Shown here one piece after another: positions 40,383 through 47,392 of a stretch of DNA of 64,000 nt. Below the pieces are notes generated by a model. The model was given only the letters and a program-made list of their open reading frames with translations. It made no database searches and was not told the DNA's origin. Position numbers and translations under genes: made by a program. Source of the stretch: Deltaproteobacteria bacterium (lineage in GTDB: Bacteria > Desulfobacterota > DSM-4660 > Desulfatiglandales > Desulfatiglandaceae); assembly GCA_019307815.1 (NCBI GenBank), contig JAFDIV010000008.1, positions 50,047-114,046 on the forward strand, written 5' to 3'. Position 1 is the stretch's first letter. Each line of letters starts with the position of its first letter.

Positions 40383-41255
40383 CTAAAAATAAGAATAAAC
40401 CATAATTCCGAGATTCTTTGAGGATCCCATTATCACTGGAGATATTGTCCAAGAATAATTAGATTTTTGGTGCTTACAAATAAGCGCCTTGCCTATACTG
40501 TACCCAATAACCGCACCAACAAAAGCATCAGAAAAGAAATGTTTATCTTGGTAAACCCGTGACAAGCTTACTAATGTAGCAGCAGTATATGCAATAATAG
40601 GGAAAGGTTGTTCATAGGTTTCTGAGAAAACGGCTGCCATTGCGAATGATCGAGCGGCATGGGCCGAAGGGAAAGAGGCATTCCAGTGTTTAAAAGGATT
40701 AAAAGATGTATGACCATGATCCTCTTCTGGACGATCTCGTCCAACAGCGAATTTCAGAATGGCACATATTCCTTCTGTGAATAATTGAGCTTCGGTGGAT
40801 ATGAAAGCTGTTTTGAATAAGCGATTTCCCTCTTTAGAGTCTCGTAATACCCAACCAGCCCCTGTCAGCCCAGCATTTCCCAATAGGACTACCTCAAAAG
40901 ATCCGAGTGTTTCAAAAAAATCTGCAAAATCATCTCTTGGACCAGTGTGTTTTTTCCCAAAAAAATCCTGGATATCATCATCTGCCAAAATCAGACTTCC
41001 AGTAGCGAGAGAAATTCCTCCTAAAATCATGATATCTTTTTCATCAAGCCGACAGGGAAACCGGACTAAATAGTCGACATCACTGCAGAGACAATTAAGA
41101 GTGGGGTTACAAAGATTAGGGCCAACACAGTTAGACTCAACATTAGGAGCCCCCGTGTCCGCCCATATAGTTATACCCTCACCTGTTTCCTCAGCAGTTG
41201 CAAGACTAGGTGAGGAGTCGCAAATGGGACAAATACACAAAAGTAAGAGCAGCAC
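40383..41255 (-). CDS. PAP2 superfamily phosphatase, exported
   Basis: A 290-residue protein with the three PAP2 motifs: KFAVGRDRP (168-176), PSAHAARS (196-203) and SRVYQDKHFFSDAFVG (232-247), so the catalytic His and Asp are present. After a signal-like N-terminus a short Cys-rich segment (NCVGPNLCNPTLNCLC) precedes the domain. Likely jobs are removing phosphate from undecaprenyl diphosphate or lipid A; it could also be a non-specific acid phosphatase. The start is GTG; a stop lies 13 codons upstream. Confidence 0.83.
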   Translation of the reverse strand: MLLLLLCICPICDSSPSLATAEETGEGITIWADTGAPNVESNCVGPNLCNPTLNCLCSDVDYLVRFPCRLDEKDIMILGGISLATGSLILADDDIQDFFGKKHTGPRDDFADFFETLGSFEVVLLGNAGLTGAGWVLRDSKEGNRLFKTAFISTEAQLFTEGICAILKFAVGRDRPEEDHGHTSFNPFKHWNASFPSAHAARSFAMAAVFSETYEQPFPIIAYTAATLVSLSRVYQDKHFFSDAFVGAVIGYSIGKALICKHQKSNYSWTISPVIMGSSKNLGIMVYSYF

Positions 41256-41478
41256 AAGTCCCTTCCTCAGAAAATCCTCGAAAATAGCCTAACCCCCTAT
41301 TTTAATCTCCAAGCAACAACATAAGTATCTTAGTAACGTTTTAGCAACTCTCTCAGCTCTTGCTTCTCTCACATTCTTCTTCAAAAGGCAATTTTTGTGG
41401 TCCTGTAAAAGTCTCCCTGTGAAAATGCGAGAAAAGGCAAGAAAGGTTCAAGGCTTAGGGCGGAAAGGGATTGCAAAG

Positions 41479-41518
41479 AATTACCCAAAATGGCTCAAGG
41501 CTGATTTGGGTAAAAGTT
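41479..41518 (+). repeat. REP palindrome, family 1 (copy 4)
   Basis: AATTACCC...TGGCTCAAGGCTGATTT...GGGTAAAAGTT, preceded by ATTGCAAAG as in copy 5. It is directly followed by the first GTTCAAN boundary element. Confidence 0.88.
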
Positions 41519-41524
41519 TAGGAA

Positions 41525-41566
41525 GGTTCAACGTTCAAAGTTCAAGCCTACCTGCTGGAGGCAGGG
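41525..41566 (+). repeat. Boundary element a: GTTCAAN heptamers plus GC palindrome
   Basis: Three tandem heptamers GTTCAAC, GTTCAAA, GTTCAAG (41526-41546), then CCTACCTGCTGGAGGCAGG. First of at least six such elements up to 47.35 kb. Confidence 0.8.
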
Positions 41567-41573
41567 TTGGGGG

Positions 41574-41640
41574 TTAGTAAGCGCCGTGGGGGCGGAGGAT
41601 GCGGAGGATTGTCTTTGCTATTCTCTTCAAATTCGTTCAT
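41574..41640 (-). pseudogene. 3' remnant of a WcaJ-type sugar transferase gene (tail a)
   Basis: On the minus strand 20 codons read LKRIAKTILRILRPHGAY and end in TAA. This is the C-terminal helix of polyprenyl-phosphate sugar-1-phosphate transferases, equivalent to LDLKILALTLLKGFRSPNAY of the intact wcaJ at 47.4 kb. The similarity is lost upstream. No start codon and no catalytic part remain. Confidence 0.65.
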
Positions 41641-41669
41641 TTAAATCGAATAGGTTTCCGGAGGACATC

Positions 41670-41831
41670 TTATGACTCTATTCTAGCAAGGAGTCTTACA
41701 TGGTATTCGAAAATTGCTGGTTGCGACAAGTCAGTGCAGCGTATGGCTTGTACTGCCATGTGCGCTATAATCATATGAGCATCTTCCCCCTTCTGCATAC
41801 CGCAAATGGGAACGTGGAAATTCTCAATGGG
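41670..41831 (-). other. Unidentified short open stretch, probable gene debris
   Basis: Between two stops the minus strand reads 53 residues including GEDAHMIIAHMAVQAIRC. I do not recognise it, and it has no good start. The rest of the gap 41640-41972 shows nothing. Confidence 0.25.
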
Positions 41832-41972
41832 TTAGTTGGATAAGCAAGCCTGTTCACTTATTGAGTCAATTGGGTCAAGAGGTCCACAAGGCCGTTAGCT
41901 CTATTTAACTATTGGGTTGGCTGGCGTATCCGGGTGTTAAAGGTATGCTTGGTAACTCTCGGACATTTTCCA

Positions 41973-42377
41973 TTATATTTCTGTCAATATCTCTGAGGGT
42001 GTCTTCCTTCCTCTCTCAGTACGGTCGAAATCACTGTCAAAGCTGACGAGTGTCAACTCATAAGTTTCAGCAGCTGTGTAATGATAAGCATCGTCAAAAT
42101 CAAGAGCAAATTTTTCCATGGCTCTTACAACCTTCTCCATCTCTCGCGGCTCAAGTCTCACTAGGGAAACCCAGCCATCCACAAATAAGTCATGTACAAA
42201 CGAGACAAAGGCATCTAGGTTGTTCAACTTACCCAATACAACTCCAATGGAATGAAATCCGAAATCGGTTAGATAGATCTCGCTTGAAGGGATAGAATCA
42301 AGAAAGCGACCCACTTCTGGAGACCTCTCCTAGTCCAGAAGACGTTCTAACCAAATATTAGTATCAACTAAGTACAT
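41973..42377 (-). pseudogene. VapC-like PIN-domain toxin with an in-frame amber stop
   Basis: From ATG at 42377 it reads MYLVDTNIWLERLLD, then TAG (42330-42332), then ERSPEVGRFLDSIP and on to the PIN C-terminus FALDFDDAYHYTAAE...LVSFDSDFD. The acidic PIN residues (D5, and the FDDAY and DSDFD pairs) are present. The stop at codon 16 replaces what is usually Gln or another residue. A shorter product from an internal GTG would lack the first catalytic Asp. Four bases after the DUF2281 antitoxin stop. Confidence 0.8.
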
Positions 42378-42381
42378 GGGA

Positions 42382-42588
42382 TTACTGACCTCTCCAATCC
42401 ATACTCTTTTCTTGAAGCTCTAATGAATCATATTTCCCGCGAAACTCCTTAAGTGCACCTGCCCAGTCCTGGCGCAGCTTATGACCCTGTTTCCGAGTCC
42501 TTTTTGCCACCAAGAATTCAGCAAAATCCTTCACCTCCTTTTGGAGGTCAGGTGGAAGTTTTTCTATCAAATCAGTTATGGTGCTCAT
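42382..42588 (-). CDS. DUF2281-type antitoxin
   Basis: A 68-residue protein, MSTITDLIEKLPPDLQKEVKDF..., with the helical LPPDLQKEVxDFxEFL motif of DUF2281 antitoxins, which pair with PIN toxins. The PIN gene follows after four bases but is broken. Near-ideal module order (antitoxin first). Confidence 0.8.
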   Translation of the reverse strand: MSTITDLIEKLPPDLQKEVKDFAEFLVAKRTRKQGHKLRQDWAGALKEFRGKYDSLELQEKSMDWRGQ

Positions 42589-42759
42589 TATCCTCTAGCC
42601 CCCCTCATATTTCCATGTCCAGAGCCTTTTAAATAATATCTCAAAAACAGTGCTTATGCTATCAAAAATTTACGCAGTTAAGAATTGACCTCGGTGCTCT
42701 TGCCAGCGTAACCTAGAGGGGGTTAGCACTCAAAAAAGTTGGATAAAAGGTTGGGGATA

Positions 42760-42821
42760 TTCAACGTTCAAGGTTCAAGCGTGCCCTGCTTGTGGCAGGG
42801 TTCAAAGTTGAAGGTTCGATG
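42760..42821 (+). repeat. Boundary element b
   Basis: TTCAACGTTCAAGGTTCAAG, a GC palindrome CCCTGCTTGTGGCAGGG (about 42784-42800), then TTCAAAGTTGAAGGTTCGATG. It is in the 364-base gap between modules and is followed at once by wcaJ tail b. Confidence 0.75.
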
Positions 42822-42834
42822 TGAAGTTTGCAGG

Positions 42835-42930
42835 CTAATAGGTGCCACGGGGATGGAGGATGCGAAGGATGGTCTTTGCTATTATCTTCATGTCAAGCCA
42901 AAAGGGGCAGTTTTGCTTAGAGCAATAGGC
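42835..42930 (-). pseudogene. 3' remnant of a WcaJ-type sugar transferase gene (tail b)
   Basis: The minus strand ends FWLDMKIIAKTILRILHPRGTY and TAG. About ten codons upstream (AYCSKQNCP) still resemble the YYIENWS segment that precedes WLDLK in this family, then similarity ends. Next to mazF. Confidence 0.7.
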
Positions 42931-42952
42931 CCTTTGTTTTTTGAGTCGGGCA

Positions 42953-43264
42953 CTACAAATCAAGGGCAAATAAGATAGCTTCCCGCACCTGTTCAAGCTT
43001 CTTTGGTGAAAGAGTAGTAATAAGGGACCCTATCTTTCCTTTGGAAACGGTCTGAATGTGATCGAAATTGATAGCACAGTCCCTGGGCATATCATCGTCT
43101 CTCGTAAGAGATACCTCACTGGGAATATGTCGAATTACCGAGGTAATAGGCGCTACAGTGACTTCGCCCAAATACTCAATAATCGAATCACGGGTGAGAA
43201 TTAGCACAGGACGCTTCTTGTCTGGGGCCGAAGACTTGTACCACCTAACTTCCCCCCTCCTCAT
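42953..43264 (-). CDS. MazF/PemK-family mRNA interferase toxin
   Basis: A 103-residue protein: MRRGEVRWY, KKRPVLILTRDS, VAPITS, the conserved region INFDHIQTV and the C-terminal helix fit MazF endoribonucleases that cut single-stranded mRNA. It overlaps its antitoxin by 4 bases (ATGA). It appears intact. Confidence 0.9.
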   Translation of the reverse strand: MRRGEVRWYKSSAPDKKRPVLILTRDSIIEYLGEVTVAPITSVIRHIPSEVSLTRDDDMPRDCAINFDHIQTVSKGKIGSLITTLSPKKLEQVREAILFALDL

Positions 43265-43494
43265 GGCTCACCCCACTGCTGCTCATCTTCCCAGCCCTCA
43301 AACTCTTCTTTTGTAACTGGATGCCGTTCATAGCCCTCGCGATGTTTCTCTTCCAAGCGGCGGGTATTAAACCGGTTGATCGCCTCCCTTAACGCCTCAC
43401 GAGCGAAAGCCGACCGCGTTGTCTTAAGCTCCCTTACAATATTATCGATTGAGTCCACCAGTTCCTCATCTAATGTCATCTGAACTACCCTCAT
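43261..43494 (-). CDS. Ribbon-helix-helix antitoxin of the MazF-like toxin
   Basis: A 77-residue protein: a ribbon-helix-helix DNA-binding N-terminus (VVQMTLDEELVDSIDNIVREL...RSAFAREALREAI) followed by an acidic tail that would bind the toxin. GGAGG seven bases before ATG. First gene of the module and probably its repressor. Confidence 0.88.
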   Translation of the reverse strand: MRVVQMTLDEELVDSIDNIVRELKTTRSAFAREALREAINRFNTRRLEEKHREGYERHPVTKEEFEGWEDEQQWGEP

Positions 43495-43595
43495 ATTTAT
43501 CCTCCAATTTATGTGGGATTATATCATTATAATATTCCATGTTTTCTGTACCGTCAAGGCTCATCTCCCAGGGCTTCTGAATTCTTTCTTCGAGG

Positions 43596-43718
43596 CGGGA
43601 AAGGTGGAAGGCGAGAAACGCGAGAAAGGCGAGAAAGGCGGGAAACGGAGGAAAAGCGGGAAAGGTTCGACGTTCAATGTTCAAGCCTGCCTGCTGCAGG
43701 CAGGGTTCGAAGTTCAAT
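43596..43718 (+). repeat. 9-bp minisatellite plus boundary element c
   Basis: About seven degenerate copies of GGCGRGAAA (43596-43663) run into GTTCGAC, GTTCAAT, GTTCAAG, the perfect palindrome CCTGCCTGCTGCAGGCAGG (19 bases) and GTTCGAA, GTTCAAT. No wcaJ tail follows this copy. Confidence 0.82.
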
Positions 43719-43793
43719 TTACTGAAATGGGACACTGGTCAAACATAATCAACGAAGTGATTGCCTCTAATGAGGTTACGCACTGGTCTATGA

Positions 43794-44229
43794 TCAACTC
43801 TTAATACAAAAGAGGTGTTCCTGCTTTGCCCCAAAGACCGCCTTAGGGGAGATCCTCCTGTCCAGCGTAACCATCCGACCACCCCGATGAACAGCAAGCG
43901 CTAGCAGATATACATCAGTGACTTGCCGGTGACCTAAAACACACGACCAGTTGAAAATTTCTGGGCTAAAGAGGCTAAGATCGTCCGGCCAGAATTCATG
44001 TTCCGGACTATCGACTGCTTCCCCAAGGCGTTGGGGCAACTTCACGGAGAGGTAAAGCACCTGGGTAACTAGGATGTGACATAATTCGGATGCAGCCACT
44101 TTGAGTAATTGGACACGAGGCCCACCCAAGGTGAATTTCACGTTCCAGCCACGACATGGCGCGCCCATGATACACGTGGGCAGAATCTAACAAGGCGATC
44201 AGCACATTGACATCCAGTAAAGCCCGCAT
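43794..44229 (-). pseudogene. VapC-like PIN toxin, frameshifted
   Basis: ATG at 44229 starts MRALLDVNVLIALLD (PIN Asp6) and is open to MSHPSYPGALPL; the rest of the PIN domain (RLGEAVDSPEHEFWPDDL, GHRQVTDVYLLALA, RMVTLDRRI) is in another frame down to 43794. The shift lies near 44035-44045. The ATG overlaps the end of the antitoxin frame (TAATG). A sequencing error cannot be excluded. Confidence 0.8.
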
Positions 44230-44472
44230 TATATCCCTTCCTGCTCCCGAAGCCTTTCGATCTGTTCGTCGCTAACTATCACCCCCCTGGATGGAAAAGG
44301 GCGGAATCCTGCGACCTTCTTCTCTTCCTCTAGAACCTATCGTAAGCTCTCGGCCTGCTAAAGCCTCCCTGGCCAGTCTGGACAGAGTTTTGCCTGCCGA
44401 AACACGCTCTCTACGAGCCATTTCTTTAATTGCAATGAGCACATCATCTTCTATATCAATAGTGGTACGCAT
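44229..44472 (-). pseudogene. Ribbon-helix-helix antitoxin, frameshifted at a G-run
   Basis: ATG at 44472 starts MRTTIDIEDDVLIAIKEMAR, a CopG-type antitoxin. The frame then leaves the family after RIPPF; the expected end, GVIVSDEQIERLREQEGI with TAA just before the toxin ATG, is in another frame. The shift lies at or near a run of six G (about 44282-44287), a place prone to slippage or to sequencing error. Confidence 0.72.
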
Positions 44473-44624
44473 GAAAAACCTCCTGATAAAAGAAATCACT
44501 GCTAAGAGCACTTGATGTTATTGCATCATAGGATATTTATTGGCGGATTGCAAAATGCTTCACTCTTCCCGCTCAACGTCCGAGATTTTCGATGCCGAAG
44601 TCAAAACTTTCTTGAAGCCGGGAG

Positions 44625-44667
44625 AGCTTGCCTGCCGTAGGGAGAGTTCAACGTTCAAAGTTCGAGG
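44625..44667 (+). repeat. Boundary element d
   Basis: A decayed GC palindrome (CTTGCCTGCCGTAGGGAG), then GTTCAACGTTCAAAGTTCGAGG. Here the palindrome precedes the heptamers. wcaJ tail d follows eight bases on. Confidence 0.7.
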
Positions 44668-44674
44668 ATGGAGC

Positions 44675-44785
44675 CTAGTAACCGCCGTGCGGATGGAGGA
44701 TACGGAGGATGGTTTTTGGGATTGTCTTCAGATCGAGCGAGAGATCACTCTGCCAAGCTTTGTACAACTTTTCGTGTTAGTCTTA
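44675..44785 (-). pseudogene. 3' remnant of a WcaJ-type sugar transferase gene (tail d)
   Basis: The minus strand reads LYKAWQSDLSLDLK followed by TIPKTILRILHPHGGY and TAG, aligning without gaps to the LYYIENWSLWLDLK region of the family. An in-frame stop lies a few codons upstream. It abuts hicA. Confidence 0.65.
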
Positions 44786-44995
44786 TTAACATTTGTCAAA
44801 TTCTGTTTTTGATATTCCGGCCTGCCGAAGTATTTCTTGAAGTAGCGAGTCGCTAATGTCTTGCAATTTATGAGGATTGGGAATCCGAACTTTTAATGCG
44901 CCTTTTACCATAAATTGATGCCGTCCACCCGAATATGGCCCCTCAAAACCGAGGTCTTTGAATTTTTTAACTAATTCTCTCCGGGAAATTGGCAT
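44786..44995 (-). CDS. hicA: HicA mRNA interferase toxin
   Basis: A 69-residue double-stranded-RNA-binding-like fold. The catalytic His is in GGRHQFMVKG, and VRIPNPHK with the final LQEILRQAGIS fits HicA. It lies seven bases after hicB. Intact in length. Confidence 0.88.
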   Translation of the reverse strand: MPISRRELVKKFKDLGFEGPYSGGRHQFMVKGALKVRIPNPHKLQDISDSLLQEILRQAGISKTEFDKC

Positions 44996-45002
44996 CTGTT
45001 AA

Positions 45003-45248
45003 CTACCCTGCGGCAACATTTCGAATTTCCACTTTCAGCCCTCCCACATCAGGAATCGGGTCGCCATCCCTTATCTTAAGAAGAAGCCATTCTTCTAAAA
45101 CCGTAATCAGCTCATTGCGGCACTGCTCAACGCTAGGGCCATTTGCCCAGACGCCTTGAAATCCTGGAATTTCGGCAAACCAGGTCCCATCCTCTAATCT
45201 TTTATACTGAGCTCTTTCCAATGCTTTTTGACAATATTCGATAATCAT
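45003..45248 (-). CDS. hicB: HicB antitoxin
   Basis: An 81-residue partial-RNase H fold protein: EDGTWFAEIPGFQGVWANGPSVEQCRNEL is the HicB core. There is no C-terminal helix-turn-helix, so it is the short form. AGGAGG five bases before ATG. The order hicB-hicA is the reverse of the E. coli module. Confidence 0.88.
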   Translation of the reverse strand: MIIEYCQKALERAQYKRLEDGTWFAEIPGFQGVWANGPSVEQCRNELITVLEEWLLLKIRDGDPIPDVGGLKVEIRNVAAG

Positions 45249-45432
45249 TAATGCCTCCTTTAACCTACTGGGGATTATAGATAATCATACCATCCACAAT
45301 TTGGAACTTCAATCCCCGTTTCGTGGATACACCCAGAAGATGACGGGAAAAGGGGAAGCCTAGAAAGTTTGCCCACCCGCGACCCTGCTAGGTGTCCTCC
45401 TGACCATCTGACAGGCCATACAAGAAATCATA

Positions 45433-45476
45433 GGCCTGCCTGCCTCGGGCAGGGTTTAGTGTTCACAGTTCAATGA
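45433..45476 (+). repeat. Boundary element e
   Basis: CCTGCCTGCCTCGGGCAGGG (45435-45454), then decayed heptamers (GTGTTCACAGTTCAATG). wcaJ tail e follows at once. Confidence 0.72.
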
Positions 45477-45479
45477 GGG

Positions 45480-45660
45480 TCAATACGCACCATGGGGACG
45501 GAGGATGCGTACTATTGTTTTTGCTATTATCTTCACGTCAAGCCATAGGCAGCAATTCTGTATGTACCACACATCCTGTTTTACCCGCTCATCATAATCA
45601 TCTATGTCATTTCGTTTTCCAACCAGATGGGCCACTGCGATGGCATTTGTGATTGACGAC
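45480..45660 (-). pseudogene. 3' remnant of a WcaJ-type sugar transferase gene (tail e, longest)
   Basis: About 60 codons stay open on the minus strand: ...RNDIDDYDERVKQDVWYIQN, then CCLWLDVKIIAKTIVRIL and RPHGAY with TGA. These match the end of polyprenyl glycosylphosphotransferases from the GWAQVNG region onward (DTDI..RI.YDLYYIENWSLWLDLKII). No start codon. It is the best-preserved of the five tails. Confidence 0.78.
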
Positions 45661-45715
45661 AGGTAAGCATTTCGTTAAAATGTAATGTGTACAAAAAAAG
45701 CAAGGAGATAGGGGG

Positions 45716-45967
45716 ATGCTGGAATCAACAATTACACGCAAAGGGCAGACCACAATTCCCAAGGAAATAAGAAGGTTTCTGGGACTCAGGCCGAATGACA
45801 AGCTTTTCTATCTCATAGAAGATGACAAGGTCATCCTAAGGCCTATACAGGGAGACATTTTGGAAGTAAGAGGAGCGGTAAAACCACGAAAAATGCCAGA
45901 AGATTTCGAGTATATTCGAAAGATTGTCAAGAAAAAAATAGGTAGGCGCCTTTCAGAGGACAGCTAG
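45716..45967 (+). CDS. AbrB/MazE-type swapped-hairpin antitoxin
   Basis: An 83-residue protein starting MLESTITRKGQTTIPKEIRRFLGL, the AbrB DNA-binding hairpin; the tail (RKMPEDFEYIRKIVKKKIGRRL) would bind a PIN toxin. The PIN gene begins at the next codon after the stop but is cut short. The only plus-strand module in this region. Confidence 0.87.
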   Translation: MLESTITRKGQTTIPKEIRRFLGLRPNDKLFYLIEDDKVILRPIQGDILEVRGAVKPRKMPEDFEYIRKIVKKKIGRRLSEDS

Positions 45968-46090
45968 ATGAGATTCGTGGATACAAACATCTTCCTTCGA
46001 TTGTTGACCAATGATGATCCTCGGAAGGCAGATGCATGCGAGGAACTGTTCCGAAAGGCCATCAATGATAAGATAGATCTTTTCACATGA
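45968..46090 (+). pseudogene. VapC PIN toxin, truncated after 40 residues
   Basis: MRFVDTNIFLRLLTNDDPRK is a textbook PIN start (Asp5), partner of the AbrB gene. The frame stops at TGA (46088) after KIDLFT, and no PIN C-terminus is found in any frame downstream, where minisatellite and capD debris begin. So about two thirds of the toxin is deleted. Confidence 0.82.
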
Positions 46091-46139
46091 CAAGCACTTT
46101 GACCGCTTTCCATGGTTGAAGCGTATTGAACCGTGAGAG

Positions 46140-46200
46140 ACAATTGAGTCGTTGGGTCCATTCGGTCCGTCTCGTCTGTCTGATCTATTTGGCCTGTTTG
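46140..46200. repeat. Short copy of the GAYAAACSA 9-bp minisatellite
   Basis: On the minus strand GATCAGACAGACGAGACGGACC-type 9-base units occur, the same pattern as the long array at 61.64-61.93 kb. Confidence 0.5.
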
Positions 46201-46243
46201 TTTGCTGAGGGCTGAATGCTTATGGTATTGGGTCGGCCGCAAG

Positions 46244-46376
46244 CGGCGGGCACCAGGCTGAAGGACCATGATTTTCTCATGGGCTGTTTTAACAATACCC
46301 TCACCTTCTGTTATTAGCTCTTCGTAAAGCTTTTCACCAGGCTGCAATCCCGTAAACACAATTTCTATATCATGTC
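46244..46376 (-). pseudogene. C-terminal remnant of a CapD/FlaA1-type sugar epimerase-dehydratase
   Basis: The minus strand reads DIEIVFTGLQPGEKLYEEL, ITEGEGIVKTAHEKIMVLQ, the conserved tail block of CapD/PglF/WbpM proteins. Nothing of the catalytic domain is left. The same protein type, lacking just this half, is fused to WecA at 35-37 kb. Confidence 0.8.
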
Positions 46377-46385
46377 ATGGTTCTT

Positions 46386-46749
46386 TCAACCAAGCGCTTC
46401 ACCCACCTGCCGTAGTGCCTCAAGGCAAAGCTCCTTGCTTAGCCGAAAGCCACCCTGCTCTTGCAAAAGTTTTAGTTCTGCGCTTAGATTTGAAATCAGC
46501 CCTTTACGCCTAGCCCAGATTAGAAGTCCAACTGTCCCTAATACCCGAATTCCAAGGCGCCGTGCTATCCGCCGCGCCTCTTTTTCATCTAACAAAACCA
46601 TGTCCGCCTGCTCTTGACGTGCCAGGACAATGGCCTCGGCTTCACCAGCATCCAGATCGCTGGAAAGGAGTAAAACGACGTTTGAGAATGGAAAGCCGAT
46701 CAATCGAACTGAGACCAATCAAAACAGAAGAGTCAGATACAGCTTTCAT
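46386..46749 (-). pseudogene. DUF3368 PIN-like toxin with internal deletion and frameshift
   Basis: ATG at 46749 starts MKAVSDSSVLIGLSSIDRLS, the DUF3368 N-terminus, but the frame ends at a TGA after about 35 codons. The C-terminal part (DLDAGEAEAIVLARQEQAD, LLDEKEARRIARRLGIRVLG, TVGLLIWARRKGLI) is in another frame. About 50 residues of the middle are missing. The ATG overlaps the stop of the UPF0175 gene (ATGA). Confidence 0.8.
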
Positions 46750-47006
46750 TCTAAAGCCTCAAGGGTGGCCAGGTCAGCTTCAAGCTCTTCCAGGTCATAG
46801 TGACGCGGAATCCCCTCGCTTGCAAGCAATTCATGAAATGCCCATTTTGACAGCCCGGCTAGCTCCCGAGCCTTGCCAAAAGGGAGCAGCCCTTTCCCAT
46901 ACAGCCGAATAGCCAGCTCGCGTCGCAAACGGGCCTCTTGTTCCGTTACAGGAACACGCAAGGCGTCACGTACATCGGCAGGTACTTCAAGTGTTAGACC
47001 AGCCAT
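46746..47006 (-). CDS. UPF0175-family antitoxin
   Basis: An 86-residue protein: LRRELAIRLYGKGLLPFGKARELAGLSKWAFHELLA is the UPF0175 core, a helix-turn-helix-like antitoxin usually paired with DUF3368 toxins as here. Intact, while the toxin is not. Confidence 0.85.
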   Translation of the reverse strand: MAGLTLEVPADVRDALRVPVTEQEARLRRELAIRLYGKGLLPFGKARELAGLSKWAFHELLASEGIPRHYDLEELEADLATLEALE

Positions 47007-47115
47007 TTTACAAACCTCCCTATTTTCTGTTCTGTTACCTCCGTTCGCCCAATCTGAAGTTTATCACGATTATCGTTCAGGTGCAATTTCGGTATGTTCC
47101 CCATCTGAAAGGTGA

Positions 47116-47185
47116 GAGGCGGGAAAGGCGGGAAAAGTTCAAAGTTCAAGCCTGCCTGCTGCAGGCAGGGTTCGAAGTTCAAGGT
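47116..47185 (+). repeat. Minisatellite stub plus boundary element f
   Basis: Two GGCGGGAAA units, then GTTCAAAGTTCAAG, the perfect CCTGCCTGCTGCAGGCAGG palindrome and GTTCGAAGTTCAAGG. Nearly identical to element c. No wcaJ tail is adjacent; REP copy 5 follows. Confidence 0.85.
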
Positions 47186-47214
47186 TGGTAGGCGGAATGG
47201 GAGATTGCAAAGAG

Positions 47215-47254
47215 AATTACCCAAAACAGCTCAAGGCTGATTTGGGTAAAAGTT
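47215..47254 (+). repeat. REP palindrome, family 1 (copy 5)
   Basis: AATTACCC...CAGCTCAAGGCTGATTT...GGGTAAAAGTT. 73 bases from copy 6 in the same orientation. Confidence 0.88.
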
Positions 47255-47287
47255 GAGGTGTGGTGTGGGATTGAGGGTAAGTGCAAG

Positions 47288-47327
47288 AATTACCCAAAAT
47301 GGCTTTGGGCTGAAATGGGTAAAAGTT
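47288..47327 (+). repeat. REP palindrome, family 1 (copy 6)
   Basis: AATTACCC...TGGCTTTGGGCTGAA...GGGTAAAAGTT. Followed by GGTTCGATGTTCAAGG (47334-47349), a short form of the boundary heptamers. Confidence 0.85.
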
Positions 47328-47349
47328 TGGGAGGGTTCGATGTTCAAGG

Positions 47350-47371
47350 TTAGTAAGCACCGCGGGGATGG
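47350..47371 (-). pseudogene. Last codons of a WcaJ-type gene (tail g)
   Basis: The minus strand reads HPRGAY and TAA, identical in pattern to tails a-e, 22 bases downstream of the stop of the intact wcaJ. Only seven codons remain, so the call depends on the other copies. Confidence 0.5.
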
Positions 47372-47392
47372 AAAAGCTTGTTAAAGCAAATG

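Noticed and set aside
41525..47349. Integron attC sites
   Set aside because: The boundary elements lack paired RYYYAAC/GTTRRRY boxes in the attC layout, and no integrase gene is present.
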